Part shown: in pieces, positions 50,773-60,366 of the stretch
How positions within the stretch are numbered: position 1 is the stretch's first letter
Layout of the letters: every line of letters begins with the position of its first letter
DNA from: Clostridium sp. C2-6-12
Lineage (GTDB): Bacteria > Bacillota > Clostridia > Clostridiales > Clostridiaceae
Direction of reading: 5' to 3'
Length of the DNA stretch: 64,000 nucleotides
Assembly: GCF_009928485.1 (NCBI RefSeq)
Contig: NZ_JAABNP010000012.1
Span: forward strand, 62,001-126,000
Notes under the pieces: model-generated
Told to the model about the DNA's origin: nothing
The model's input: the letters and a program-made list of their open reading frames with translations, nothing else
Database searches by the model: none
Program-made: the position numbers and the translations under genes

Positions 50773-50800
50773 TTGAATAACGAATTAACAGTGTTATAAT
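50773..50800 (+). promoter_or_regulatory. Sigma-A promoter of degV
   Basis: TTGAAT at 50773 and TATAAT at 50795 with 16 bp between lie 35 bp before the degV ATG. Confidence 0.6.
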
Positions 50801-50835
50801 AAATTGTAAGATAATTCTATTTAGGAGGAAAGATA

Positions 50836-51684
50836 ATGGAAAAAATAGCATTAATGACAGATAGTGCTTCGGATATAAGTGTTGAACTTTTAGCCGAAAA
50901 TAACATAAAACTATTGCCATTTAGAATTATATATTCAGATAAAGAATATGAGGATAGAATAGAAATAACTCCCCAAATGATGTATGAAAGATTAAAAACT
51001 GAAATACCAAAAACTTCACTGCCAAGCATAGAATGTATGAACAAAGCATTTAAAGAAGCAATTGAAGATGGATGTACACATGTAATAATAATAACTATAT
51101 CAGCTGCTTTTTCAGGTACATACAATGCTGCCAGATTAGTAAGTGAAGATTACCCTGAATTAGAAACTTTTGTTTTTGATTCTAAAACTTTAACAATGGC
51201 AGAAGGAGCAATGGTTTTAGAAGCAGCAAGATTAATTAAGGAAGGTAAATCCTTTAAGGAAATAACTGAAATTTTACCTGCATATAGAGATAAAATAGAT
51301 TTATTTTTCACGATAGATACCTTAGAATATCTACAAAAAGGTGGAAGAATAGGCAAGGTTGCAGGAACAGTTGGAGAACTTTTAAATTTAAAACCTATTA
51401 TAACTGTAGCAGATGATGGAACTTACAGAACAGCTGCTAAAGCTAGAGGTTCTAAACAGGCTGTATCCAAATTAGTAGAAATATTTAAAGGCTACTTAGA
51501 AAAAGGAAAATATAAGGCTTGGATCTTAGATGGAGATGGATTAGATAAGGTTAATAGCTTACATGAAGCAATAAAAGATCTTCCTAATGTAGTGGAATGC
51601 AAGTTTGCAGGAACTATAGGACCAGCTCTTGGTGTAAATACTGGATCAGGCTTAGTAGGGCTTGCCATAGAAAGAATTGATTAA
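50836..51684 (+). CDS. DegV family fatty-acid-binding protein
   Basis: The 282-residue protein is a DegV/FakB-type protein. ALMTDSASDISVELLAENNI is the typical start; TSLPSIECMNKAF, then ITISAAFSGTYNAARLVSED form the fatty-acid carboxylate site, and FTIDTLEYLQKGGRIGKVAG is the other conserved block. In FakAB systems these proteins present fatty acids to the FakA kinase. FakA is not in this window. TTAGGAGG precedes the ATG. A clean promoter lies upstream. It is one of several degV paralogues expected in a Clostridium genome. Confidence 0.92.
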   Translation: MEKIALMTDSASDISVELLAENNIKLLPFRIIYSDKEYEDRIEITPQMMYERLKTEIPKTSLPSIECMNKAFKEAIEDGCTHVIIITISAAFSGTYNAARLVSEDYPELETFVFDSKTLTMAEGAMVLEAARLIKEGKSFKEITEILPAYRDKIDLFFTIDTLEYLQKGGRIGKVAGTVGELLNLKPIITVADDGTYRTAAKARGSKQAVSKLVEIFKGYLEKGKYKAWILDGDGLDKVNSLHEAIKDLPNVVECKFAGTIGPALGVNTGSGLVGLAIERID

Positions 51685-51759
51685 GTAAGAATTCTGCAAT
51701 GAAATAATTATTTATTTTTATTATAATAAATTATAATTTTAAGAAAGAAGGATGATAAA

Positions 51760-52074
51760 GTGATATCTCCGTGTGGAATTAATTGTGAAACCTGTCCAGC
51801 CTATATTGTAACTTTATCTGGTGATATTAATGAAAAGAAGAAATTAGCAAAAGAATGGTCAACTTTAGAATGTTCTTTTGAGCCAGAAGAAATTCATTGT
51901 ACAGGTTGTTTAGAGTCTGAATGGAAAATGACTGAGGTTTGTAAAACTAGAAAGTGTATTAAATCAAAAAATTTATCAAGTTGTTCTGAGTGCAAAACTT
52001 ATCCTTGCCCTAAATGCGCAAGAAATGAAAATTTAGATATGCTAAAATCAACAGATAATCTAGAACTAAATTAA
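51760..52074 (+). CDS. DUF3795 cysteine-rich protein
   Basis: The 104-residue protein has ten cysteines in the pattern of DUF3795: SPCGINCETCPAY at the N-terminus, then CTGCLES, KTRKCIKSKNLSSCSEC and YPCPKCA. The family is thought to bind zinc or an iron-sulfur cluster, but has no proven function. It is a small cytosolic protein. The start is GTG, with AAGAAGGATG upstream. It stands 76 bp after degV and has its own terminator at 52109. Confidence 0.85.
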   Translation: MISPCGINCETCPAYIVTLSGDINEKKKLAKEWSTLECSFEPEEIHCTGCLESEWKMTEVCKTRKCIKSKNLSSCSECKTYPCPKCARNENLDMLKSTDNLELN

Positions 52075-52108
52075 TCTTAAAATTATATATTTATACTTTT
52101 GATAAAAG

Positions 52109-52154
52109 AAGTGTAGCAGTAAAACCTTAATGGTTTATACAGCTGCACTTTTTT
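52109..52154 (+). terminator. Intrinsic terminator of DUF3795 gene
   Basis: AAGTGTAGC pairs with GCTGCACTT (one wobble) outside an inner AAACC/GGTTT stem, followed by six T. Confidence 0.85.
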
Positions 52155-52364
52155 ATATTTGATAATATAAACTTTCTGATTAAAACTCTCAATCTCAATT
52201 CTTAACCAATTAATTTATGAATAATGAATTGATTCTTTACAAATAATACAAAAGTAAAAATATTTAGTTTAGGCACATGAAAATAAATAAAAAGTCGAAA
52301 ATAGGCTAGCAAGAAGACTTGTTATTTATTTGATATTGCCTTAGAAAGAAAACGAGGTAATGCT

Positions 52365-55300
52365 ATGAGAAAAATGAAAACAATGGATGGTAATACAGCT
52401 GCAGCGTATGTATCTTATGGTTTTTCAGAAGTTGCAGTAATTTTCCCAATAACTCCATCATCTCCAATGGCAGAACATGTTGATGAATGGGTGGCACAAG
52501 GTAAGAAAAATATTTTTGGTCAGCCTGTAAAAGTTGTTGAAATGCAGTCAGAAGCAGGTGCTGCAGGAGCTCTTCATGGTTCTCTCCAAGCAGGTGCATT
52601 AACAACAACCTATACAGCTTCACAAGGGCTATTGCTTATGATACCTAATATGTATAAAATAGCAGGAGAACTTCTTCCTTGTGTTATGCATGTTGCAGCA
52701 AGAGCTCTTGCAACATCGGCATTAAGCATATTTGGTGATCATCAAGATGTTATGGCTGCAAGACAAACAGGATTTGCAATGCTTGCAGAAGGCTCAGTTC
52801 AAGAAGTAATGGATTTAAGCGGAGTTGCTCATTTAGCCACATTAAAAGCAAGAATGCCTTTTATGAACTTTTTTGATGGTTTTAGAACATCACATGAAAT
52901 TCAAAAAATAGAGATAATTGAACCTGAAGAGCTAGGTAAAGCTATAGATTATAAGGCTATTGATGATTTTAGAAAAAGGGCTTTAAATCCAAATCATCCA
53001 GTAATAAGAGGAACAGCTCAAAACCCAGATATTTATTTTCAAATGAGGGAAGCTGTAAATAAATATTATGATGATATTCCAGATATAGTTGAAGATTATA
53101 TGCGAGAAATCACAAGACTTACTGGTAGAGAATATCATTGCTTTGACTATTATGGAGCTCATGATGCAGAGAGAATAATAATATCTATGGGTGTAGTAAA
53201 TGATGTTGTAGAAGAAACCGTAGATTATTTAAATGGTAATAAGCAAAAGGTAGGTCTTGTAAAAGTTAGATTGTTTAGACCATTTTCAGTAGAAAAATTA
53301 TTAAAGGTTATTCCTAAAACTGTTACGAAAATTGCAGTTTTGGATAGAACAAAAGAACCAGGTTCCGTAGGTGAACCGTTATACTTAGATGTTTCAAGAG
53401 CTTTTTTTGGAAAAGAAAATGCTCCAATAATTGTTGGAGGAAGATTTGGTCTTGGTTCAAAAGATCCAACTCCAGCTCATATTGCATCTGTTTTTGACAA
53501 TTTAATTTTAGATGAACCTAAAAATAATTTTACAATAGGAATTATTGATGATGTTACAAGCACCTCCTTAAGAACCTTAGATGATATAGATGCTACCCCA
53601 GATGGTATAACTTCATGTAAGTTTTGGGGCTTAGGTTCTGATGGAACAGTTGGTGCAAATAAAAGTGCAATAAAGATTATTGGAGATAATACTGATATGT
53701 ATGCCCAAGGGTATTTTGACTATGATTCAAGAAAGTCTGGAGGTCTTACTGTATCTCACTTAAGATTTGGCAATAAACCAATAAAATCAAGATATCCAAT
53801 AGATCGTCCTGATTTTGTTGCATGTCATAATCAATCATATGTATACAAATATCATGTTATTAGAGGATTAAAAAAGGATGGAAAATTCATATTAAATACC
53901 ATTTGGACACCAGAAGAATTAGAAGAAAAATTACCTGCTAACATAAAAAGGTATATTGCTAAAAACAATATAGAGTTTTATATAATCAATGCAGTTAAAA
54001 TCGCTCAAGATATAGGTTTAGGTGGAAGAATAAACATGATAATGCAGGCAGCTTTCTTTAAAATAGCAAAAATTATTCCAGTAGAAGATGCTATTAAATT
54101 CTTAAAAGAAGCTGTAGTTAAGTCCTATGGAAATAAAGGTGAAAAAATAGTAAATATGAATCATCAGGCTATAGATGCTGGTTTGGAGGGAATAATTAAA
54201 ATTAATGTTCCTTATGATTGGAATAATGCTTTGGATGAAAAACTTGAACATAATGAAGATTTCCCAGAATTTATTAAGGAAATTACAAGACCTATGAATA
54301 GATTAGAAGGAGATTCCATGCCTGTATCAACCTTTATAAATGCAGGAATACATGATGGTACCTTTATGGCAGGAACTACTTCCTATGAAAAGAGGGGAAT
54401 AGCAGTTAATGTTCCAGAATGGATACCAGAAAATTGTATTCAATGTAATCAATGCTCATTTATATGTCCTCATGCAACTATAAGAGCATTTTTATTAAAT
54501 GAAGAAGAAAAAGAAAAGGCACCTGAAAGTGTTAAATTAAGAGAATCAAAAGGAATTAAGGGTGATGAAAAATTGTATTTTTCAATTGGTGTTACACCTC
54601 TTGATTGTACTGGTTGTGGAAATTGTGCACAAGTATGTCCTGCACCAGGTAAAGCTTTAGTTATGAAATCCCAAGATAGTCAACATGAGCAAATTGAAGC
54701 ATGGAATTATAAAGTAGAAAAAGTAAAAACTAAAAACCCAATGGATAAATATACTCTTAAGGGAAGCCAATTTGAAAGACCATTACTTGAATTTAATGGT
54801 GCATGTGCTGGATGTGGCGAAACTCCTTATGCAAAACTTGTAACTCAATTATTTGGAGATAGAATGATGATTGCTAATGCTACAGGATGTTCTTCAATTT
54901 GGGCAGCAGGTTCATATGAAATGGCTTATACAATTAATGAACAAGGTCATGGACCAGCATGGGCAAATTCTTTATTTGAAGATAATGCTGAATTCGGATA
55001 TGGAATGTACTTAGGAGTTAAGACAATTAGGGAAAGAATTGCAAATAATGTAGCAGCAGCACTTGAAACAAATATGTCGGAGGATGCTAAACAGGTATTA
55101 AGGGATTGGTTAGATAATAAAGATGTTGGAGAAGGAACTAGGGATAGAGCAAAAAGATTAATAGAAGTTTTAGAAAATGACAATAGCGAAATAGCTAAGG
55201 AAATATTAAAGGATAAAGAATATTTTGTTAAAAGGTCACAATGGATATTTGGTGGTGATGGTTGGGCTTATGATATAGGATATGGCGGCCTTGATCAAGT

Positions 55301-55880
55301 TATTGCCATGAATGAAAATGTAAATATTTTAGTATTTGATACAGAAATTTATTCAAATACTGGAGGTCAATCTTCAAAATCGACTCCAACAGCAGCAATT
55401 GCAAAATTTGCTGCCTCTGGTAAGAGAACTAAGAAAAAGGATTTAGGAAGAATGGCTATGACTTATGGATATGTATATGTGGCACAAGTATGTATGGGAG
55501 CTGATAAAAATCAAACTATTAAAGCAATAAAAGAAGCAGAAGCTTACGATGGTCCATCACTTATAATAGCATACTCTACATGTATTAATCATGGTATTAA
55601 GGTAGGAATGGCTAATACTCAAGCAGAAGAGAAAAAAGCTGTAGATTGTGGATATTGGCATCTTTATAGATATAATCCAGAACTAGCAGGAGAGAAAAAT
55701 CCATTTATTTTAGATTCGAAAGATCCAAAAGGTGAATTTAAAGATTTCTTAATGGGTGAAGTAAGATATGCATCTCTTGCAAAAGCTTTCCCAGAAGAAG
55801 CTGAAAAATTATTTGAAAAAACTGAAAAAGAAGCAATGGAAAGATTAGAAATTTACAAGAGATTAGCTGGTCAACAATAA
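52365..55880 (+). CDS. nifJ: Pyruvate:ferredoxin oxidoreductase (NifJ/PFOR)
   Basis: This enzyme oxidises pyruvate with CoA to acetyl-CoA and CO2 and reduces ferredoxin, the central step of clostridial fermentation. The 1171-residue single-chain form has, in order, the POR-N domain (PITPSSPMAEHVDEWVAQGK), domain II, the gamma domain (WGLGSDGTVGANKSAIKI), the EKR segment, two 4Fe-4S motifs (CIQCNQCSFICP and CTGCGNCAQVCP), a further cluster cysteine set (CAGCGETPY, GCSSIW), and the TPP-binding C-terminus (IFGGDGWAYDIGYGGLD, NTGGQSS). The length is typical. ACGAGG precedes the ATG. It is monocistronic with a very strong terminator. I saw no frame break. Confidence 0.96.
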   Translation: MRKMKTMDGNTAAAYVSYGFSEVAVIFPITPSSPMAEHVDEWVAQGKKNIFGQPVKVVEMQSEAGAAGALHGSLQAGALTTTYTASQGLLLMIPNMYKIAGELLPCVMHVAARALATSALSIFGDHQDVMAARQTGFAMLAEGSVQEVMDLSGVAHLATLKARMPFMNFFDGFRTSHEIQKIEIIEPEELGKAIDYKAIDDFRKRALNPNHPVIRGTAQNPDIYFQMREAVNKYYDDIPDIVEDYMREITRLTGREYHCFDYYGAHDAERIIISMGVVNDVVEETVDYLNGNKQKVGLVKVRLFRPFSVEKLLKVIPKTVTKIAVLDRTKEPGSVGEPLYLDVSRAFFGKENAPIIVGGRFGLGSKDPTPAHIASVFDNLILDEPKNNFTIGIIDDVTSTSLRTLDDIDATPDGITSCKFWGLGSDGTVGANKSAIKIIGDNTDMYAQGYFDYDSRKSGGLTVSHLRFGNKPIKSRYPIDRPDFVACHNQSYVYKYHVIRGLKKDGKFILNTIWTPEELEEKLPANIKRYIAKNNIEFYIINAVKIAQDIGLGGRINMIMQAAFFKIAKIIPVEDAIKFLKEAVVKSYGNKGEKIVNMNHQAIDAGLEGIIKINVPYDWNNALDEKLEHNEDFPEFIKEITRPMNRLEGDSMPVSTFINAGIHDGTFMAGTTSYEKRGIAVNVPEWIPENCIQCNQCSFICPHATIRAFLLNEEEKEKAPESVKLRESKGIKGDEKLYFSIGVTPLDCTGCGNCAQVCPAPGKALVMKSQDSQHEQIEAWNYKVEKVKTKNPMDKYTLKGSQFERPLLEFNGACAGCGETPYAKLVTQLFGDRMMIANATGCSSIWAAGSYEMAYTINEQGHGPAWANSLFEDNAEFGYGMYLGVKTIRERIANNVAAALETNMSEDAKQVLRDWLDNKDVGEGTRDRAKRLIEVLENDNSEIAKEILKDKEYFVKRSQWIFGGDGWAYDIGYGGLDQVIAMNENVNILVFDTEIYSNTGGQSSKSTPTAAIAKFAASGKRTKKKDLGRMAMTYGYVYVAQVCMGADKNQTIKAIKEAEAYDGPSLIIAYSTCINHGIKVGMANTQAEEKKAVDCGYWHLYRYNPELAGEKNPFILDSKDPKGEFKDFLMGEVRYASLAKAFPEEAEKLFEKTEKEAMERLEIYKRLAGQQ

Positions 55881-55975
55881 GTATAAAAATAAAAAGTAAT
55901 TCAAAAATATATATTATGTTAATTATCCTATTGCTAAAGTAGAAATTGATAATAAGTTAATAAATAAAAACTAAA

Positions 55976-56030
55976 AAATAAGAGTTATGGATGAAATACT
56001 TAAAATGGATTCCATAACTCTTATTTAAAT
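55976..56030 (+). terminator. Intrinsic terminator of nifJ
   Basis: AAATAAGAGTTATGGA and its exact complement form a 16-bp stem around a 19-nt loop, with a T-rich end on both strands. Confidence 0.88.
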
Positions 56031-56096
56031 TTATGCTTTTTATTGTAGGAAAGCTACATACTGAAGAGAATTTGTATGCTGTAGAAAAGTTCCTTA

Positions 56097-56143
56097 TTCC
56101 AGAGAAATTCAGCATTCTGGCATAGCTACTCATTAGATAGGTG
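56097..56143 (-). repeat. Inverted relative of the repeat at 42354-42480
   Basis: Read on the minus strand, CACCTATCTAATGAGTAGC, TATGCCAGAATGCTGAA and TTCTCTGGAAT align with the unit at 42359. The surrounding 56031-56352 has no coding sequence that I can recognise. Confidence 0.5.
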
Positions 56144-56352
56144 AAAAGCTTGGTAGTGTAGAAACGTTTTGGGGTGTAGCAGAGTTAACCTTTATATATG
56201 TGAAAACTATTTATAAGGCATAATTGAAAAAAATAAAATAAAATAGAATAATTTGTCATTAAATATTTTAAATTTACAACATATATATTAAAATATAATT
56301 AAGAGGACAATTAATTTATAACTTATATATTAAATTTTTTAACGAAAGAGAG

Positions 56353-56769
56353 GTGAGTGGGAAGATACATTTAAAGTTTTGTATGAAAGCTTTAAATATC
56401 TATCCTGCGAAGTTTATGAGTAAAACAGGTATATGTGGTTGGCTATCTAGAGAAGGACAATTTTATGAATGCGGTGAATCCAAACATAATCTTTTAGCCT
56501 CTAAATTAGAAAAAGATCTAGGATTAGAATTATATGATGATGAAAAAAAGATTTTTCTACATGATACAGCTTTGCTAGAAGCATTGGGCTTTATTAAATT
56601 TACTCAATCTATTTATGGAGTTCATGGAGAAAAGCATCATAATCAATTTATGTTGTTTTTTGGGACAAGGTTTTCTTATCCTCAGCGAAAATGGATGGAA
56701 CAAAATATTTTAAAAATGGCACCAGAGCAAAGAACAGAATGTAGAAATAGGCTTATTTTAGGTTATTAA
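56353..56769 (+). CDS. Hypothetical protein
   Basis: This 138-residue protein is not recognised. It is soluble, with an alternation of helices and Cys/His residues (FCMKALNIYPAKFMSKTGICG, GQFYECGESKHNLLASKLEK, IYGVHGEKHHNQFMLFFGTR) and a basic C-terminus (APEQRTECRNRLILG). The start is a GTG just after GAAAGAGAG; an internal ATG at 56383 would give 128 residues. It is followed by a perfect 16-bp terminator. Codon use and termination support a real gene, and the His-rich loop hints at metal binding. Confidence 0.6.
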   Translation: MSGKIHLKFCMKALNIYPAKFMSKTGICGWLSREGQFYECGESKHNLLASKLEKDLGLELYDDEKKIFLHDTALLEALGFIKFTQSIYGVHGEKHHNQFMLFFGTRFSYPQRKWMEQNILKMAPEQRTECRNRLILGY

Positions 56770-56787
56770 TTTAAATGAATAGTATAT

Positions 56788-56840
56788 AAAACTAATTAGG
56801 ACCAATCGTTTCTTTTACGGAGGGTCCTAATTAGTTTTAT
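56788..56840 (+). terminator. Intrinsic terminator
   Basis: AAAACTAATTAGGACC and GGTCCTAATTAGTTTT form a perfect 16-bp stem around a 19-nt loop. The A- and T-rich ends allow it to work in both directions. Confidence 0.88.
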
Positions 56841-57207
56841 AGGTCTGTATTCATAAATAGAGCTTTGTTATTAAAATGTTTTGAAATAAATATATATTAG
56901 TGGAATATATGACATATCTTATGCGTTGTAATATATGTTATAATAAACATTATATGGATTATATCTTATGAGTGGTTGTAGATTATTTGATTATTAATGG
57001 GTATTGGTATGAAATTTACAGCTTAAGTTATACATTTGTATTGTAGTAATTTACATAACGACTTATAAAAGGGAGATGCGCAACATTCAATTTATACTGC
57101 AGAAGCGGGCGTTATTAAAAACACATTTAATTTGTGATTTTTTAAAATAATAAACAACTTATATCTAATATAAAGTTTATATTAATTTGATTGAATAAGG
57201 AGAAAAA
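56841..57207 (+). other. Gene-free stretch
   Basis: No ORF with a ribosome site is seen. AATATATGTTATAATAAAC near 56930-56948 resembles the junction-repeat promoter end but lies 260 bp from the next gene. Otherwise nothing is recognised. Confidence 0.35.
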
Positions 57208-58056
57208 ATGATAAGAGAGTTTAGTATTGAAGACAAGGAGCAATTGTTTAAAATAGTTAAACAAGGAATTATTATTAGAGATCAAGATATTAATAATTAT
57301 ATTACTAATAAAGATATTAAAATAATTGTATATGATGATAATGAAAGAGGGATTATAGGATTTAGTAGCTTTAGATTATGGATGAGTAATAAAAATAAGG
57401 CAGATGTAGATACATATGTAGTTCCGAGTTCAAGAAGAAAAGGAATTGGAACTTTGTTGTACAATGAAATAATGAAGTATACAGCTGAAATAAATCTCAA
57501 ATTTATTAATACAAGATTTAGGGTAGATGAAGATGATGCCACTTTACTTTATAAAAAATTAGGCTATGAAAAGTAGTATGGAGAGTATGATTTGTTTTAC
57601 AATGGGGAAGAACAACCTAAATCAAATTTAAGTTTTGTATCTTATGAGGATAAATACTTTCAACAATATGTAGAAGGACAACGAACAAGCTATTATGAAA
57701 TGAGAAAGGCATATGATTTTCAACCTCATTTATGCTGTGAATTAGACAAGAAAAAAAGAGATGAATTAATAAGTAATAAAGATCATACTTTCTTATTATT
57801 AAATAATGAAAATCTTATAGCTACAGTAGCTGTTGATGATAACGGCTTTATAGATGGTTTATTTGTAATTCCATCATATCAAGGTAAAGGTTATGGAAAG
57901 ATAATAACACAATTTGCTATAAATAAGGCATTAAACAACGGAAATAGCAATATTGAGTTGATTGTAGTAGATGGCAATACAAGAGCAGTAAATTTATATA
58001 GAAGTCTTGGATTTGATATAGAACAAACTACTCATTACTATCGGCTATATAAATAA
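57208..58056 (+). pseudogene. Tandem GNAT acetyltransferase split by an in-frame TAG
   Basis: Residues 1-122 form one GNAT domain (VDTYVVPSSRRKGIGTLLYN, loop SRRKGIG, closing DDATLLYKKLGYEK). A TAG at 57574 follows, and the same frame continues YGEYDLFYNGEEQPKSN into a second GNAT domain (DGLFVIPSYQGKGYGKIITQ, GNTRAVNLYRSLGFDIEQ) to 58056. Intact relatives commonly have W at the stop position in a G-Y-E-x-W-Y-G-E-Y-D context, so TGG has probably become TAG. The downstream part could restart at the TTG at 57592, which has GGAG 8 bp before it, so two proteins may be made. AAGGAG precedes the first ATG. Confidence 0.78.
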
Positions 58057-58095
58057 TTCCCAATGCTTTAATAAAACCTAATAGTAAATATTATT

Positions 58096-58191
58096 ACGCA
58101 AACACTTAGATCTGATGAATATATCAACTATGTTGATAAGCTCATGTATTTAGGTAAAAAATCTAATAAGAATAAGTATGATTCTATATAA
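58096..58191 (+). pseudogene. Unrecognised coding remnant
   Basis: Thirty-one codons read TQTLRSDEYINYVDKLMYLG and KKSNKNKYDSI to a stop, without a start or ribosome site. The composition is protein-like. The family is not recognised. Confidence 0.35.
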
Positions 58192-58311
58192 AGTGGGAAA
58201 ATTAGTTTTATTGACTTAATGATAATGAATAGGCTGACGAAAACAGTATGTGAGATACTTTAGGGGAGCACATTAAACAGATTTGCAAAAAGGAATTGGA
58301 GGAAAAGTATT

Positions 58312-59136
58312 GTGAAGACAATAGAGATTTGTAACCTTTTAGGGATAGCTAATGAAGTTAAGGATAAAATAATAGAGCTTGAGAAATGCATAGATTTTAA
58401 AAGTATGGAACATGAGATAGAGCAAATGAAGCAACCAGATTCTTGGGACAGTGCACTCGAGAGCTTGAAATGCTTGTTAGGTTCTGATGATGATGGAATG
58501 AAAATTTTAGCCTGCCAATTGCAATGCGCATGTGATACTTATGCTAAATATGAAGAGCTTGGTATATCAAAAGAAATATTTATTGCTACCATGAAGTTTT
58601 TTTCGAGATTTCTGGAAGATTATAAGGATAAACATGGAAACTATCGTTATATCTGGGCATGGTGGTCAGTTCGTCAAATTTCAATGGTAGAATTTCGAAT
58701 TGGAGAACTTGAATATGAAATGAAAATGGAAAATGGTCGACATTTGATTGATATTCATATTCCAGCTGATGCTGATATGACAATAGACAAGCTACGAAAC
58801 TCATATTTGGAAGCATTAGATTTTTTTGAAAAGTATTATCCAGATTTTAAAGGGGCAGATATGGTCTGTAATTCCTGGTTACTTGCTCCATCATTAAAGT
58901 ATGTTTTGCCTGAGAACTCTAAAATCTTACAATTTCAGAAAGCTTTCCATGTTGAACGCATGGAAGTTGATAGTTTAGGTTTTATGGACTGGGTATATGG
59001 AAACAAAGACATTCCATTAGATGTATTACCAGAAGATACTTTATTACAAAAAAATCTAAAGCCTTACTTGCAAAATGGTGGCAAGATAGAATGGACTTTT
59101 GGAAAATTAATTTCTAATCCTTTTTGTACAAGTTAA
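58312..59136 (+). CDS. GNAT-like acyltransferase (NAT_N / GNAT_C type)
   Basis: The 274-residue protein matches the two-part acyltransferase family with an all-helical N-terminal domain (KTIEICNLLGIANEVKDKII, LACQLQCACDTYAKYEELGI) and a GNAT-like C-terminal domain (ISMVEFRIGELEYEMKME, GRHLIDIHIPADADMTIDKL, CNSWLLAPSLKYVLPENSKI). Members occur in clostridia and actinobacteria without a known substrate. The GTG start follows TTGGAGG. It is monocistronic with a terminator at 59166. Confidence 0.78.
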   Translation: MKTIEICNLLGIANEVKDKIIELEKCIDFKSMEHEIEQMKQPDSWDSALESLKCLLGSDDDGMKILACQLQCACDTYAKYEELGISKEIFIATMKFFSRFLEDYKDKHGNYRYIWAWWSVRQISMVEFRIGELEYEMKMENGRHLIDIHIPADADMTIDKLRNSYLEALDFFEKYYPDFKGADMVCNSWLLAPSLKYVLPENSKILQFQKAFHVERMEVDSLGFMDWVYGNKDIPLDVLPEDTLLQKNLKPYLQNGGKIEWTFGKLISNPFCTS

Positions 59137-59165
59137 AAGAGAACTTAATAATTCGTTTAAGTAAC

Positions 59166-59210
59166 AGAGGAGAACTAAGTCCAGATTTAGGGGTTCTCCT
59201 CTTTATTTTA
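59166..59210 (+). terminator. Intrinsic terminator of acyltransferase gene
   Basis: AGAGGAGAAC and GTTCTCCTCT form a perfect 10-bp stem with a 17-nt loop and a T-rich end. Confidence 0.88.
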
Positions 59211-59317
59211 TTTCAAAATAAAAGTTGATTAAATTAGTTAAATAAGTAGCTAAATAGGAAATTAATCATAATAGTACAATGTTTTCATATAAGCCTCGGC
59301 TGAAATGATAAAATTGA

Positions 59318-59355
59318 AACATCTTGTTGTTAGTTATGGAACAAGATGTTTTTTT
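59318..59355 (+). terminator. Second terminator without an upstream gene
   Basis: AACATCTTGTT and AACAAGATGTT form a perfect 11-bp stem with an 11-nt loop, followed by seven T. It lies 110 bp after the previous terminator, with no ORF between, so a short RNA or a lost gene is possible. 59356-59573 shows no other feature. Confidence 0.7.
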
Positions 59356-59573
59356 CACTATGGATCAAGCAGGCCAAAGTCTTTCAATTGTATAAATTAC
59401 GTTTAGGAACTAAGATATTATGAAAACAAAATTAGAAAAATGTTTGGCAATAAAAATTAAACAGAAATTAATAAGCAAATTTTTGTTATATTTCATTATA
59501 GAATAAAATAATAAATATGTTTATAATTTCAATATAACCAATTTTGAGGGAATTACTTCGGAGGGGGACTTAG

Positions 59574-60317
59574 ATGAAAAAAACAATAACCAACAATAGC
59601 ATTAAAGGAGTATCATTAATCTTTTTTTTATCAATTTCATTTTATATGATGTTAACAACCACTTATACACGAGCTTTAGGAGATTATGTACTTGAATTTA
59701 TTGGGCTAAAATCCTGGAGTGGTAACTTTAGTGGGACGCATTTAGCGGTTATTTATTTTGGCATATTAACAATAGTACTGTTAGCTTTAGTTTTTAGGTT
59801 TGTTGCAGATGAATGGAAAATAAAAAAGAGATGGGTTTTTATTTTGATTTTTGTATTTGTAAACATATTTAATTATATAACTGATGCAACAGTAATCAAA
59901 TTAAAGAAGAATTCTGATGGCTTAAGAACTATAGGCTATAATTTTGAAAAAAGTAAAATTGAATATCAATCAAAAGATATGAGTTATACAAAGTTTAATT
60001 CTGAAATAGAAATGACTAATTACGGAAATGAAAGAAAACAATTTTACATGATAATAAATGATTTTGATTATAAAGAAGATGGACTTAATGGTATTGATGT
60101 ACTTACAAGGGGTGGGGAGAAGGCTGTTTTTGAATTAGAAGGCAATGAAACTATGGTTTTTAGGATAAATTTAAATGATTATAAAATATCTGGAGGACGA
60201 GTATCACAAAATGGTGGAGGTTCAGATACTGTTAAAGATTTAGTTCTAACAGATGAAAACAATAATAAGATACGATTGGATAAGAATAATTTTTTGGGAA
60301 CTGTACTTAATGAATAA
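59574..60317 (+). CDS. Unrecognised membrane protein with extracytoplasmic domain
   Basis: The 247-residue protein has three hydrophobic segments (about residues 12-32, 58-78 and 86-106). A polar C-terminal domain of about 135 residues follows, rich in Asn and beta-strands (TKFNSEIEMTNYGNERKQFYMIINDFDYKED, GGEKAVFELEGNETMVFRINLN). That domain resembles an immunoglobulin-like or beta-sandwich fold outside the membrane, but I cannot name it. GGAGGGGG precedes the ATG. It stands alone; the next recognisable sequence is a methyltransferase remnant. Confidence 0.65.
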   Translation: MKKTITNNSIKGVSLIFFLSISFYMMLTTTYTRALGDYVLEFIGLKSWSGNFSGTHLAVIYFGILTIVLLALVFRFVADEWKIKKRWVFILIFVFVNIFNYITDATVIKLKKNSDGLRTIGYNFEKSKIEYQSKDMSYTKFNSEIEMTNYGNERKQFYMIINDFDYKEDGLNGIDVLTRGGEKAVFELEGNETMVFRINLNDYKISGGRVSQNGGGSDTVKDLVLTDENNNKIRLDKNNFLGTVLNE

Positions 60318-60366
60318 TATGAAAATTTTATTACAAAATCAATATGTAAACTTTTTAAAAGATTAG

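Noticed and set aside
52363..52623. 86-codon minus-strand ORF at the 5' end of nifJ
   Set aside because: It is antisense to the highly conserved POR-N domain and shows the Leu/His-rich composition of a shadow frame.
57574..57576. TAG read as pyrrolysine or another recoding event
   Set aside because: No PYLIS-like element or pyl genes are seen, the codon stands between two domains, and relatives have Trp there; a simple nonsense change is more likely.
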